Positions 35,132 to 43,220 of a stretch of DNA of 64,000 nt are shown here, in pieces. The DNA is from SIG440 sp045578305. GTDB taxonomy: Bacteria > Bacillota > Clostridia > Monoglobales > Monoglobaceae. A program made the position numbers and the translations under genes. The stretch covers positions 12,689 through 76,688 of the forward strand of contig JAZNKA010000051.1 of assembly GCA_045578305.1 (NCBI GenBank), written 5' to 3'. The first letter of the stretch is position 1. Each line of letters begins with the position of its first letter. The notes beneath the pieces were generated by a model. The model had not been told where the DNA came from, made no database searches, and worked only from the letters and a program-made list of their open reading frames with translations.

Positions 35132-35842
35132 TTGAAAGTTTCGGTAGTTATTCCTGCTTATAATGAAGAAAAAACAATAAAAAACACATTGATTTCTTAT
35201 GCCGGATTTTTAAAGAATTCGTTTGACGAATTTGAACTTATTGCGGTAAACGATGGGAGCACAGACGGCACACTCCGCGAAATAACAAGTTCTGATTGCG
35301 CAAAAGTGATTTCATATTCACAAAATCGGGGCAAAGGGTATGCTGTAAAACGCGGAGTTTTGATGGCGACGGGAGACTATATTTTTTTTACAGATGCAGA
35401 CTGCTCGTTTGCACCTGATAATATAAAACACGCTGTTTTAATTATGGAAAAAGGTTTGGCAAAAGGGGTTGTTGGGATAAGAGAAAACCGTGACAGTGAG
35501 TATTCTTTGTCAAGACGAATACTTTCGGACGGATTAAAAAAGCTGCTTGGTATGACACTTAAAATTGATAGCAGTGATTCACAATGCGGGTTTAAGGGGT
35601 TTGACAAAAGAACCGCGAAATACCTTTTTTCAAGGATGAAAATTTTTGATTTCGGTTTTGATATCGAAATTATGTATCTGGCAAAAAAACTAAGAATTCA
35701 GCTTGAAAAATTTCCCGTAATCTTTTGTCACCGAAGCGATTCTAAAGTTAAACCGGTTTTAACGGCGTGGCGGATATTCAGGGATATTTTTGCAATAATA
35801 AAAAACGAGAGGGATTTCGGGTGGTATGCAAACAAAATATAA
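35132..35842 (+). CDS. Family 2 glycosyltransferase (dolichyl/undecaprenyl-phosphate sugar synthase type)
   Basis: A 236-residue GT2 enzyme with a GT-A fold: VSVVIPAYNEEKTI at the start, AVNDGSTDGT, FFTDADCSF (the DxD-like metal site), and CGFKGFDKRTAKYLF. The pattern is that of Alg5/DPM1-like enzymes that load a sugar from a nucleotide donor onto a polyprenyl phosphate. No membrane helix is present. Start is TTG 35132, six bases after AGGTG; the GTG at 35123 is part of that ribosome site. It overlaps the following membrane protein gene by 17 bp, suggesting that the two act together. Confidence 0.9.
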   Translation: MKVSVVIPAYNEEKTIKNTLISYAGFLKNSFDEFELIAVNDGSTDGTLREITSSDCAKVISYSQNRGKGYAVKRGVLMATGDYIFFTDADCSFAPDNIKHAVLIMEKGLAKGVVGIRENRDSEYSLSRRILSDGLKKLLGMTLKIDSSDSQCGFKGFDKRTAKYLFSRMKIFDFGFDIEIMYLAKKLRIQLEKFPVIFCHRSDSKVKPVLTAWRIFRDIFAIIKNERDFGWYANKI

Positions 35843-37190
35843 AATTTCGGACAAAGAACGTGAGGATATATTGTTTTTTGTGCTGACGATACTTACATTT
35901 TTTCGATATTCGTATTTTGGATTTGACTACACACCGTATCTTGATGATTATGTCCAGTATTCGTTTTACCCGTCTTCCCCGGAACCCTGGCAAAACATAT
36001 TGACAGGAGGGGCGGGAATTTTGCTTACAAGGCCTTTGGCGGGACTTGCAGACTTTTTTTTATGGAGCAGATTTTATGAAAATTCGGGGGTTGTGCTGGC
36101 GATAATATCTCTGATGTATGGTGTTTCCGGGGTGATGTTTTCAAAGGCGCTGAAAAAATTCAGCATTTCGGCAGGACCTTTGTTTTTTGCGGTGTTTTTA
36201 TTCTTACCGGCAAACAGCGAGGGGACATATTGGATTTCGGCATCGACACGTATTGTTGTTTCGCTTTTTTTGATTTCGGCATCAATTCTTGCTGCAGCAA
36301 ATGAAAAAACAATACTTTTCTTTTTGTTTAACTTTTTGTCAATGTGGTTTTACGAGCAAACGGCACTTTTGTCTTTTGCGGCAGGACTTTTGGTAAGCAT
36401 AGAAAAAAAGTCGCCCAAGATGTTGATGGCAACTTTTTTGTCAGCGCTTGCACTTTTTTTATTTTATTTTAATTTTGCATCAAAAGGCGATAATGCACAC
36501 AGAATGCAAATTGTCGCGGCAGCAGAGGTTCCTGCCAATATATTAAAAACGACAAGGTCATTTTTTGAAGTTTTGTTTGGAGTAAACTTTAAAATCTCGA
36601 CCCAAGGTTTTGCAAGAGGCTTTAATACTGTAGCAAAGGATTTTTCGATACTTTGGATTTCGACATTGACAATTTTGGTGTCAGTTTTTTTTGCTTTGGA
36701 ACAAAATACCAAAAAATCAGAGGTGAAGCTGAAAAAATCTCTGACAGCCGGACTTGTTTTGATGATTGCACCGCTTGTCCCCTTTTTTGTAATTAAAAAC
36801 AGCGTCTTTAACCTGAGAAATCTTGTCCCGTCTTTGCCAGGACTTGCCATAATTGCGGGTGCGATTTTTGATGTGCGGGGCAAAAGGTGGGCAGCAGCAC
36901 TTTCGGCGGTTTTGATTTTTGTTTTTTCGCTATCCTCGGTGTCCGAGTTTGGTGATTACAACTTTACTGCAAAGCGTGATGCTTTGCTTGCTCAAAAAAT
37001 TTCACAGCAGATAACGGCAGATACCCCTAAAATATCGGTAAAAATAAATACCCCAAAGTACTATGCACAAAATGCACCCTACAATGACCACATAATGAGT
37101 ATGACAGGCTCGGATTGGGGACTGAGCGGGATTGTGCGCACATTAAGCAACAACCGAAAGGTTGTGGTTGAGTCAATTGAGCAAGAATAA
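35826..37190 (+). CDS. Polytopic membrane protein, possible GT-C glycosyltransferase
   Basis: A 454-residue protein with about 10-11 hydrophobic helices and no family I can name. The first external loop has PYLDDYVQYSF, resembling the acidic catalytic pair in loop 1 of GT-C enzymes that use polyprenyl-phosphate sugars, and the C-terminus is a soluble domain of about 90 residues. The gene overlaps the GT2 gene by 17 bp. Inference: the GT2 product makes a lipid-linked sugar and this protein transfers it to a surface polymer. The alternative is an uncharacterised flippase or a GtrII-like protein. Confidence 0.62.
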   Translation: MQTKYKISDKEREDILFFVLTILTFFRYSYFGFDYTPYLDDYVQYSFYPSSPEPWQNILTGGAGILLTRPLAGLADFFLWSRFYENSGVVLAIISLMYGVSGVMFSKALKKFSISAGPLFFAVFLFLPANSEGTYWISASTRIVVSLFLISASILAAANEKTILFFLFNFLSMWFYEQTALLSFAAGLLVSIEKKSPKMLMATFLSALALFLFYFNFASKGDNAHRMQIVAAAEVPANILKTTRSFFEVLFGVNFKISTQGFARGFNTVAKDFSILWISTLTILVSVFFALEQNTKKSEVKLKKSLTAGLVLMIAPLVPFFVIKNSVFNLRNLVPSLPGLAIIAGAIFDVRGKRWAAALSAVLIFVFSLSSVSEFGDYNFTAKRDALLAQKISQQITADTPKISVKINTPKYYAQNAPYNDHIMSMTGSDWGLSGIVRTLSNNRKVVVESIEQE

Positions 37191-37197
37191 ATTTTAC

Positions 37198-38124
37198 TTA
37201 TTTAAGAATGCTCTCGGCAGATTTTTTTTGTGTTCTTAGATAGCGCTTCATCATATAAAGGCATTCAGGGTCTCGACTAACCTTGTTCATGCCGCTTTCG
37301 CACGAAAGCGAAGCTTTAAAACCCATTTCCTTAATAATATCAAACGAGGCGTTGCTGACACTGCCGAACGGATAGGTAAAGGTGGTTGGTGTGTAGTTGG
37401 TATTTTGCTTGAATTTGTCCTGAAGATTTCCCAAATCCTCGGTCAGCATAGCTTTGTAGGCACTGTCGGATTCTCCGCGTTTCTTTTTGCTTCCGTTGCG
37501 ACCCTTGTCTGTTGTGTGCAGATTGTAGGAGTGATTTTGCATTTCCACAAGGCCCGAGTCAATCATTTTTTTTACATCGTTCCATGTGACATGCGAATAG
37601 CTGGGGTTTTGGTCAGGCGTGTCGGTGTAAAGGTCGGTGTAGTAACCGATAATTGATAAAACTGCTTTGGAATCGTACTTTTCAAGAAGCGGAAAGGCAT
37701 AAAGAAAGTTGTTTGAGTAGCCATCGTCAAAGGTCAATACAACAGGTTTTTTGGGGAGAGGCGTTCCTTTTTCGACAAAATCTATAAGGTCCTGCATAAC
37801 GATTGTGGTGTAGCCGTTTTCTTTCAAAAATTTGAGGTCCTTCTCAAATGCAGCCTCACTTATTATGTAGTTGCCGTGTGTGTTGGTGCTGCGAAGTATG
37901 CTGTGATACATAAGAATGGGCACATCAACGGTCATCTTTTTGGCAGAAGATTCAAGACTGTCTTCGTCGGTCATGTCGTCAATAAGAGCTTTTTCTTGAG
38001 GTGCAGGTGCTGTTGTGGGGGCAGAACTTTCGCCACTATACAGCTTGATTATGCCAAAGCTTGCAAGAGTCACGGCAAAAACTGCGAAGTAATATATAAG
38101 AGTTTTCATTTTTATAACGAACAT
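37198..38124 (-). CDS. Polysaccharide deacetylase (NodB domain), membrane-anchored
   Basis: A 308-residue protein with one N-terminal membrane helix, a Pro/Ala/Glu linker and an external NodB domain. Motif 1 is VVLTFDDGYS, motif 2 is NHSYNLH with the zinc histidines, and TYPFGS near 270 is motif 3. It removes N-acetyl groups from a glycan such as peptidoglycan or secondary polymer. Start ATG 38124 follows AAAGGA at about 10 bases; ATG 38109 is the alternative. It converges with the membrane protein gene with only seven bases between stops. Confidence 0.92.
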   Translation of the reverse strand: MFVIKMKTLIYYFAVFAVTLASFGIIKLYSGESSAPTTAPAPQEKALIDDMTDEDSLESSAKKMTVDVPILMYHSILRSTNTHGNYIISEAAFEKDLKFLKENGYTTIVMQDLIDFVEKGTPLPKKPVVLTFDDGYSNNFLYAFPLLEKYDSKAVLSIIGYYTDLYTDTPDQNPSYSHVTWNDVKKMIDSGLVEMQNHSYNLHTTDKGRNGSKKKRGESDSAYKAMLTEDLGNLQDKFKQNTNYTPTTFTYPFGSVSNASFDIIKEMGFKASLSCESGMNKVSRDPECLYMMKRYLRTQKKSAESILK

Positions 38125-38146
38125 TAAAAATCAATCCTTTCCTGGT

Positions 38147-39229
38147 CTATTCCGTATTTTCGACAGATTTTTCAAAAAAGTCGTATTTGCGCCTTATTTC
38201 TCCTGTAAGTTCTTCTTTTTCTGTAGTGGATGTATTGCGCGAAAGAAATTTTGTGATTTCATAGCAGTCAATCCAGATTTCGCCGTTTCCGTCTTTTTGG
38301 GATTCGTCAAAAATAAGCTGAATTCCAAAATGAAGATGCGGTGTGTCTATGTTGTTGGTGTTTTCTTTAGAACTGTAGCCTGTCATACCCAGGTATCCAA
38401 TCACGTCCCCTGCCTTGACGGTGTGCCCTATTGACAAATCGCCAGGATAAGGATGGTTTTTTCGAAGATGAGCGTAGTAATAATAACGCTTTCTGTCAAA
38501 GCTTCGTATTCCTATCCTCCAACCACCGTATTGATTCCAACCGATTGCTTCGACGGTACCACTTTCAACAGCGATGATAGGCGTGCCGATATTTCCCATG
38601 ATATCGTGGCCAAGATGTTTTCGCTTGTAACCGTAAGAACGCGACGCACCAAAGTCGTCATAGTGCGAATATCCATAGCCTTTTGCAATGGGAGAAAAAG
38701 CTTTTAGACCATATTTTTTGGTGTATTCAAGTTCACCTGTTTCTTTTGATGCCTCCTGTACCTCGTATTCACCGACGAACTCTTTCAAAATGGCGGAATA
38801 TGCTTCGTGATAATAAGGATAGTATTTCATATCGCGGGTGATATCCTCAATTTTTTCGCCGACTTTAAGGCGGTTTGCCAAAGAGTCAAGGTCTTTTGTC
38901 TGAAATTTTGAAAAATCTCCGCCGTATTTTGATCCAAGTACTGACAAAAGCTCAATCCAGTCAAGGTGCACTTCTTTGTCCAGACTCTCAATGTCAAGCT
39001 TCATTGCTTTTTGCATTGCAGTATCTGTAACCCTGAAATCCACCCATTTAATAAACTCTTTTTTAGGAGCAGGTGATTTAACATTGATTTTTGGGGTGAT
39101 TTGATTTGCTGTGGGAATATCTTTTAAATATCCAATGGCAAACGACAAAACAAGAACAGCCAGCGCACAAAAAATAACAATTTTGCGGTTAAGCCGAAAT
39201 GATATAAATATAAAAACACCCCCTCCCAT
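38147..39229 (-). CDS. M23 (LytM-type) peptidoglycan endopeptidase
   Basis: About 360 residues: an N-terminal membrane helix, a helical region (about 60-190), and a C-terminal peptidase domain with the zinc ligands HLGHDIMG and PHLHFGIQ plus YYYYAHL. Such enzymes cut peptide cross-links; with the deacetylase downstream this suggests cell-wall remodelling, possibly of spores. The start is unclear: ATG 39229 has no ribosome site and lies inside a hairpin, whereas GGAGGGGG follows it and points to a start a few codons later, where only ATA or ATT codons are found. The open frame further upstream is only a shadow of the CpXC gene. Confidence 0.85.
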   Translation of the reverse strand: MGGGVFIFISFRLNRKIVIFCALAVLVLSFAIGYLKDIPTANQITPKINVKSPAPKKEFIKWVDFRVTDTAMQKAMKLDIESLDKEVHLDWIELLSVLGSKYGGDFSKFQTKDLDSLANRLKVGEKIEDITRDMKYYPYYHEAYSAILKEFVGEYEVQEASKETGELEYTKKYGLKAFSPIAKGYGYSHYDDFGASRSYGYKRKHLGHDIMGNIGTPIIAVESGTVEAIGWNQYGGWRIGIRSFDRKRYYYYAHLRKNHPYPGDLSIGHTVKAGDVIGYLGMTGYSSKENTNNIDTPHLHFGIQLIFDESQKDGNGEIWIDCYEITKFLSRNTSTTEKEELTGEIRRKYDFFEKSVENTE

Positions 39230-39247
39230 AAAGTTTATGGAAAGGGG
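39211..39247 (-). terminator. Terminator-like hairpin at the start of the M23 gene
   Basis: On the minus strand CCCC-TTT-CCATAA / TTATGG-GA-GGGG forms a 10-bp stem with a small internal loop, followed by GTGTTTTTA. It lies between the CpXC gene and the M23 peptidase gene and contains the only canonical ATG and the GGAGGGGG ribosome-like sequence of the latter. Confidence 0.6.
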
Positions 39248-39266
39248 CGCGTGAATATGTCCCAAA

Positions 39267-39896
39267 TTATTCAGTTTTGTCCGAAAATCCGTTTTGCAAA
39301 GCTTTGATAGCCCATAGCCTGTTGATTTCTGAATCATTTTCGTCCATTTCGGGATAATTTTCAAATTGTTTCGAAATGGTCTGATATGTGTCAAAACTGA
39401 GTATGGCACGGACATTTTCGGCATTTGCTGTGATAATAAAGAAAATAAGGCTTTTGTCATCAGGGTTCTGACCGCTGTAGTATATCCCAAGGATTTCGCT
39501 GCCCTGCCGTTCTTCTTCAAACTGGTCTTCGAGCATAATTTTGTAAAGCTCGACAACGCGGTCGTCGATGCCGTCTTCCATAAGGGCAATTTTTTCTACA
39601 AATTCGTTTATAGTGCGGACAATTCTCAGGGTATATCCGGTCGTCTCGACAACCAAATCATCCTTTTCGGGAATAAGTGAGACCATAAAATTATTGTCTT
39701 TGTCTAGGTAGGTACATTCGTAAGAAACAAGGATTTCCTCGCCGCATTCTTTGCAGCAAAAGCGAAATAAGTCGCGATTGAAAATACTTTCTTTAAGGTC
39801 AGGGTCAAGAGTTACATCTACAAACGTAACTGTCCTGAAATTCCCTTCCTCAAGACATGCGGGACAGGTGACGCGAATGGTTTTTTCTTTTTCCAT
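39267..39896 (-). CDS. CpXC domain-containing protein
   Basis: A 209-residue cytoplasmic protein with the CpXC pattern: VTCPAC near residue 14 and a second pair in CCKECGEE near residue 50, presumably binding zinc. The rest is acidic and helical. Members of this family are widespread in Firmicutes but have no known biochemical role. ATG 39896 follows GAGGT with seven bases between; TTG 39902 is too close to it. It lies 12 bp after metA on the same strand, but no functional link to methionine synthesis is apparent. Confidence 0.85.
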   Translation of the reverse strand: MEKEKTIRVTCPACLEEGNFRTVTFVDVTLDPDLKESIFNRDLFRFCCKECGEEILVSYECTYLDKDNNFMVSLIPEKDDLVVETTGYTLRIVRTINEFVEKIALMEDGIDDRVVELYKIMLEDQFEEERQGSEILGIYYSGQNPDDKSLIFFIITANAENVRAILSFDTYQTISKQFENYPEMDENDSEINRLWAIKALQNGFSDKTE

Positions 39897-39908
39897 AGTC
39901 AATACCTC

Positions 39909-40835
39909 TTATTTTGTTATCGTTTTGATGTCATATGGTGTGGTCTGGTAAACAAAGTAGTTAAGCCAGTTTGAATAAAGCAGATTTGCATGAGACCGCC
40001 ATGTGACAAGCGGATTTTGACTTGGGTCATCATCCGGGAAGTAATTAAATGGGACTTTGATATCAAGGCCCTTGCCAACATCGCGCAAATATTCTTTTTG
40101 AAGTGTATCGCTATCGTACTCAGAATGACCGGTGATGAAGAATCGGCGTTCGTTTTTGTCGGTAATGATATAAACGCCTGCGTCGTCGGATTCTGCCAGA
40201 ATTTCAAGAGCAGAAACTTTTTCGATATCACTTTTTCTGACTTCGGTATGGCGCGAGTGAGGAACAAAAAACGAGTCGTCAAACCCGCGAAGAAGCATTT
40301 TGTGCTTTTTGTCAGGACAAACATGATGCTTGAAAACACCAAAAATCTTTTCAGGGACATCATATTTGCGCACGCCATAGTGATAATAAAGTGCTGCCTG
40401 AGCACCCCAACATATGTGGAAGGTAGAGGTTACATTCTCCTTTGACCATTCCATTATCTGACACAATTCGTCCCAATAGTCAACATCTTCAAAGTCAAGG
40501 GTCTCGACAGGGGCACCTGTGATGATAAGGCCGTCAAATTTGCTGTCTTTGATATCGTCAAAGGTTTTGTAAAATGTCTCGATGTGACTTTTGGAAGTGT
40601 TTTTTGAGACATGTGTCTTTGTGTGAACAAATTGAACGTTTATCTGAAGTGGGGTGTTGCCCAAAACTCGAAGAAGCTGAGTTTCGGTTTCGACTTTTGT
40701 GGGCATAAGGTTAAGCACCGCAATCTCAAGCGGGCGGATGTCCTGAGTGAGCGCCCTTGTTTCGGTGATAACAAATATATTTTCATTATTAAGAATTTCG
40801 ATTGCAGGAAGCGAGTCTGAAACTTTGATTGGCAT
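39909..40835 (-). CDS. metA: Homoserine O-acetyltransferase (MetA family)
   Basis: A 308-residue MetA enzyme that activates homoserine for methionine synthesis. The catalytic Cys is in FHICWGAQAA (about residue 140), with the His-Glu pair near the C-terminus in ITGHSEYD. The acyl-CoA specificity position reads GAPVE: Glu after GAPV is the form reported for acetyl-CoA-using MetA proteins, whereas Gly there marks succinyl-CoA users. So, despite the family's usual name, acetylation is predicted. ATG 40835 is the start, because the upstream GTG 40844 lies in the GGAGGTG ribosome site. A promoter is 40 bp ahead. Confidence 0.95.
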   Translation of the reverse strand: MPIKVSDSLPAIEILNNENIFVITETRALTQDIRPLEIAVLNLMPTKVETETQLLRVLGNTPLQINVQFVHTKTHVSKNTSKSHIETFYKTFDDIKDSKFDGLIITGAPVETLDFEDVDYWDELCQIMEWSKENVTSTFHICWGAQAALYYHYGVRKYDVPEKIFGVFKHHVCPDKKHKMLLRGFDDSFFVPHSRHTEVRKSDIEKVSALEILAESDDAGVYIITDKNERRFFITGHSEYDSDTLQKEYLRDVGKGLDIKVPFNYFPDDDPSQNPLVTWRSHANLLYSNWLNYFVYQTTPYDIKTITK

Positions 40836-40875
40836 TTTGTACACCTCCGTATATTATTAAAAAGCAATTGAATAT

Positions 40876-40904
40876 ATTATAACATAATAAAAAAAATATA
40901 GCAA
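40876..40904 (-). promoter_or_regulatory. Promoter of metA
   Basis: TTGCTA (40904-40899) and TATAAT (40881-40876) on the minus strand with a 17 bp spacer. The short leader leaves no room for a SAM riboswitch. Confidence 0.7.
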
Positions 40905-40936
40905 CACAAAAATAAAAGATTTGAAAGCTCATTTTT

Positions 40937-40974
40937 CCCTGTAAAAAGGCGGAGGAATGGAATTTTTACAAGGG
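40937..40974. repeat. Inverted repeat between metA and rpsU
   Basis: CCCTGTAAAAA (40937-40947) is the inverse of TTTTTAC-A-AGGG (40963-40974) with one bulge and a 15-base loop GGCGGAGGAATGGAA. It lies upstream of both divergent promoters. It could be an operator or a remnant terminator; nothing more can be said. Confidence 0.5.
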
Positions 40975-41008
40975 TAAAATAATAAATTAAAAAACTGAAA
41001 AATTTTGC

Positions 41009-41037
41009 TTGACATAAGAGATAAAAGTGGCTATAAT
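41009..41037 (+). promoter_or_regulatory. Promoter of rpsU
   Basis: Perfect TTGACA (41009-41014) and TATAAT (41032-41037) with a 17 bp spacer. The leader to the rpsU ATG is about 78 nt and shows no strong fold. Confidence 0.88.
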
Positions 41038-41121
41038 GGAAAGGTAGAATTTTTTTGAAACACATTTGACAAAAGAAAATCCACATTTCCAATTTTATTA
41101 TTGGAGGGAGGGAAATCAATA

Positions 41122-41298
41122 ATGGCTGAAATCAGAGTTAAAGAAAATGAATCATTGGACAGTGCTCTTCGCCGCTTTAAGCGTTCATGCGCAAAAGCAG
41201 GTGTTATTTCAGAAGTCAGAAAAAGGGAACATTATGAGAAACCCAGCGTAAGACGCAAAAAGAAGTCAGAGGCTGCGAGAAAGCGTAAGTTCAGATAA
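41122..41298 (+). CDS. rpsU: 30S ribosomal protein S21
   Basis: A 58-residue, very basic protein: EIRVKENESLDSALRRFKR at the start and RREH-like KREHYEKPSVRRKKKSEAARKR at the end, the usual S21. It joins late in small-subunit assembly. ATG 41122 follows GGAGGGAGGG with nine bases between. rpsU-yqeY is a standard Firmicutes order; the hairpin between them likely lets only part of the transcription through. Confidence 0.97.
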   Translation: MAEIRVKENESLDSALRRFKRSCAKAGVISEVRKREHYEKPSVRRKKKSEAARKRKFR

Positions 41299-41313
41299 CT
41301 TAATTAATGTGTG

Positions 41314-41350
41314 TTTAAAGCCGCCGTCTTTTGACGGCGGTTTAAATTTT
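41314..41350 (+). terminator. Terminator or attenuating hairpin after rpsU
   Basis: A CCGCCGTC / GACGGCGG stem extended by TTTAAA pairs, with a TTTT loop and followed by TTTTTTT. The ribosome site of yqeY lies just after the T-run. Confidence 0.88.
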
Positions 41351-41367
41351 TTTGGAGGGAAAAAGCT

Positions 41368-41811
41368 ATGGCACTTAAAGAAAAATTGATGGATGATTTG
41401 AAAATGGCAATGAAGGACAAAGATATAACCCGAAAAAACACCGTTCAGATGGTGCGTTCGGCTATTCTTCAGTTCGAAAAAGACAATCTTTGCGAGCTTG
41501 ACGACGACGGAATTTTGGATGTTATTGCAAAGGAACTTAAAAAACGTCGTGATGTTTTGCCCGAGTACGAAAAAAGCGGCAGAGATGATTTGATTGAGGT
41601 CCTCAACAAAGAAATTGAGACACTTCTTGCATATCTTCCCAAACAGCTTACCAAAGAAGAACTTGAGGCGATTGTAAAAGAAGCAATCGCAGAGGTTGGA
41701 GCAACCTCGATGAAGGATATGGGAAAGATTATGGCGGCAGTTATGCCCAAAACACGCGGCAGAGCCGACGGGAAAATGATAAATCAGATAGTTAAAGAAA
41801 GTCTTTCTTAA
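41368..41811 (+). CDS. yqeY: GatB/YqeY domain protein
   Basis: A 147-residue all-helical protein with the YqeY pattern: LKEKLMDDLKMAMKDKD, RNTVQMVRSAI-like KNTVQMVRSAILQFE and LAYLPKQLTKEELEAIV. The C-terminal half resembles the tail domain of the GatB subunit of tRNA-dependent amidotransferase and may bind tRNA. The exact role is unknown. TTGGAGGG precedes ATG 41368. Confidence 0.95.
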   Translation: MALKEKLMDDLKMAMKDKDITRKNTVQMVRSAILQFEKDNLCELDDDGILDVIAKELKKRRDVLPEYEKSGRDDLIEVLNKEIETLLAYLPKQLTKEELEAIVKEAIAEVGATSMKDMGKIMAAVMPKTRGRADGKMINQIVKESLS

Positions 41812-41851
41812 ACTTAGAATATCACAATCATAAAAAGGAATTATATAATAT

Positions 41852-42349
41852 ATGAGCAGTATTTTTTTGCCCGATATTTTTGCAGAAACGGTTTTTGATA
41901 TTGATATTGATGTTTTAAAGCAGAGTGGTATCAAAGCATTTATTTTTGATATTGACAACACTCTTGCAACCTATGCCATGCCCATCGCCGACAAAAAGAC
42001 GGCTGACTGGGTTGCGGAGCTTAAGGACAAGGGCCTTGGCGTTTTTATTGTATCCAACAACAACCGCGAACGCGTAAGGGTGTTTGCGGAGAATTTGAAT
42101 GTCCGCCATTTCGGCAAAGCACTTAAACCGCTTGACATATTCTTGCGCAAAGCTTGCAAAGTTATGGGTGTGAAGCCAAGGGAAACCGCCCTTGTAGGTG
42201 ACCAGCTTTTTACTGATATATGGGGTGGCAACCTGATTGGAATGAAAACCATTCTGGTAAAACCTATCTCGGATGTTGAAGATGGATTTGTAAAGTTTAA
42301 ACGCCGGTTTGAAAAACGGATACTTTCTAAAATGGACAAACAGAGGTGA
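41852..42349 (+). CDS. yqeG: YqeG family HAD phosphatase
   Basis: A 165-residue HAD-IIIA phosphatase: nucleophile motif IFDIDNTLA (about 30-38), motif 2 VSNN, and motif 4 LVGDQLFTDIWGGN. B. subtilis YqeG belongs to the same family; its physiological substrate is not established, with phospholipid-phosphate removal proposed for some homologues. The ribosome site AAAGGAA is weak and somewhat distant. The next gene begins four bases after its stop. Confidence 0.93.
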   Translation: MSSIFLPDIFAETVFDIDIDVLKQSGIKAFIFDIDNTLATYAMPIADKKTADWVAELKDKGLGVFIVSNNNRERVRVFAENLNVRHFGKALKPLDIFLRKACKVMGVKPRETALVGDQLFTDIWGGNLIGMKTILVKPISDVEDGFVKFKRRFEKRILSKMDKQR

Positions 42350-42353
42350 GTGA

Positions 42354-43220
42354 ATGAGCGCAATACTCGGACCTGCAGGCAACTGTGAGGATTTTTATGA
42401 CGCAGGACACAAGTCCTCACTTGAAGCGCCCAAATGGGTTTTTGATATGGGACTTGGTGCTTACGAATACCAATGCGGCAAGGGCGTCAAGATTTCGGAA
42501 GAGGCGGCAAAAAAACTGGGTGCGCGCGCAAACGAATATGGTATTGCCCTGTCTGTGCACGCTCCGTATTATATTAGCCTTTCGTCTGTCGAAAAGGAAA
42601 AACGCGACAAAAGCATAGATTATATTTTAAAAACTCTAAGTGTTGCAAAAGCAATGGGCGCAAAACGCATAGTCGTGCATTCGGGTGCGGCAGGCAGCAT
42701 AACCCGACGCGAAGCAATGGAACTTGCCAAGGATACCCTTTCGCGAAGTGTTGCAGCTGCAAAAGAGGCAGGTTTTGGTGATATATTCATCTGTCCCGAG
42801 ACGATGGGCAAGGTAAAACAGCTTGGCTCGGTTGACGAGGTAATAGAACTTTGCCAGCTTGACGAAATGCTTCTTCCCACCATTGACTTTGGTCATGTAA
42901 ACTCAATGACATTGGGTGGACTTAAGACCAAGGCTGATTTCGAAAAGATTTTTGATGCGCTCGGGAACAAGCTTGGTGGATGGCGTGCGGCAAATTTCCA
43001 CGCGCATTACAGCCGTATCGAATATACAAATGCAGGCGAAAAAAAGCATCATACGCTTGCCGAGACCGAGTACGAGCCGGATTTTGAACCTATTGCCGAA
43101 ATTATTGCAAAGCGAAAGCTTTCGCCCGTGATAATTTGCGAGTCAAGAGGAACACAAACCCGTGATGCCGTAAATATGCAAGAAATCTGCAGGGGGTATG
43201 AAGATGCTTTCAAAGCTTGA
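42354..43220 (+). CDS. Endonuclease IV-like TIM-barrel protein (deoxyribonuclease IV)
   Basis: A 288-residue AP-endonuclease-type barrel. The trinuclear zinc ligands are visible in order: SVHAPYY, VVHSGA, ICPET, TIDFGHVNS, NFHAHYS and ICESRG. This supports repair of abasic sites in DNA. The loop after NFHAHYS (IEYTNAGEKKHH) differs from the classical Nfo NDSK-type loop, as in the shorter clostridial branch of the family. ATG 42354 follows GAGGTGA that overlaps the yqeG stop; its own end overlaps the peptidase gene by 17 bp. Confidence 0.9.
   Translation: MSAILGPAGNCEDFYDAGHKSSLEAPKWVFDMGLGAYEYQCGKGVKISEEAAKKLGARANEYGIALSVHAPYYISLSSVEKEKRDKSIDYILKTLSVAKAMGAKRIVVHSGAAGSITRREAMELAKDTLSRSVAAAKEAGFGDIFICPETMGKVKQLGSVDEVIELCQLDEMLLPTIDFGHVNSMTLGGLKTKADFEKIFDALGNKLGGWRAANFHAHYSRIEYTNAGEKKHHTLAETEYEPDFEPIAEIIAKRKLSPVIICESRGTQTRDAVNMQEICRGYEDAFKA

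Noticed and set aside
39230..39589. N-terminal extension of the M23 peptidase frame by about 120 codons
   Set aside because: It lies within the CpXC gene in another frame and lacks any family-like sequence.
40836..41008. SAM riboswitch or T-box before metA
   Set aside because: The promoter lies only about 40 bp from the start codon, and none of the conserved blocks are present.
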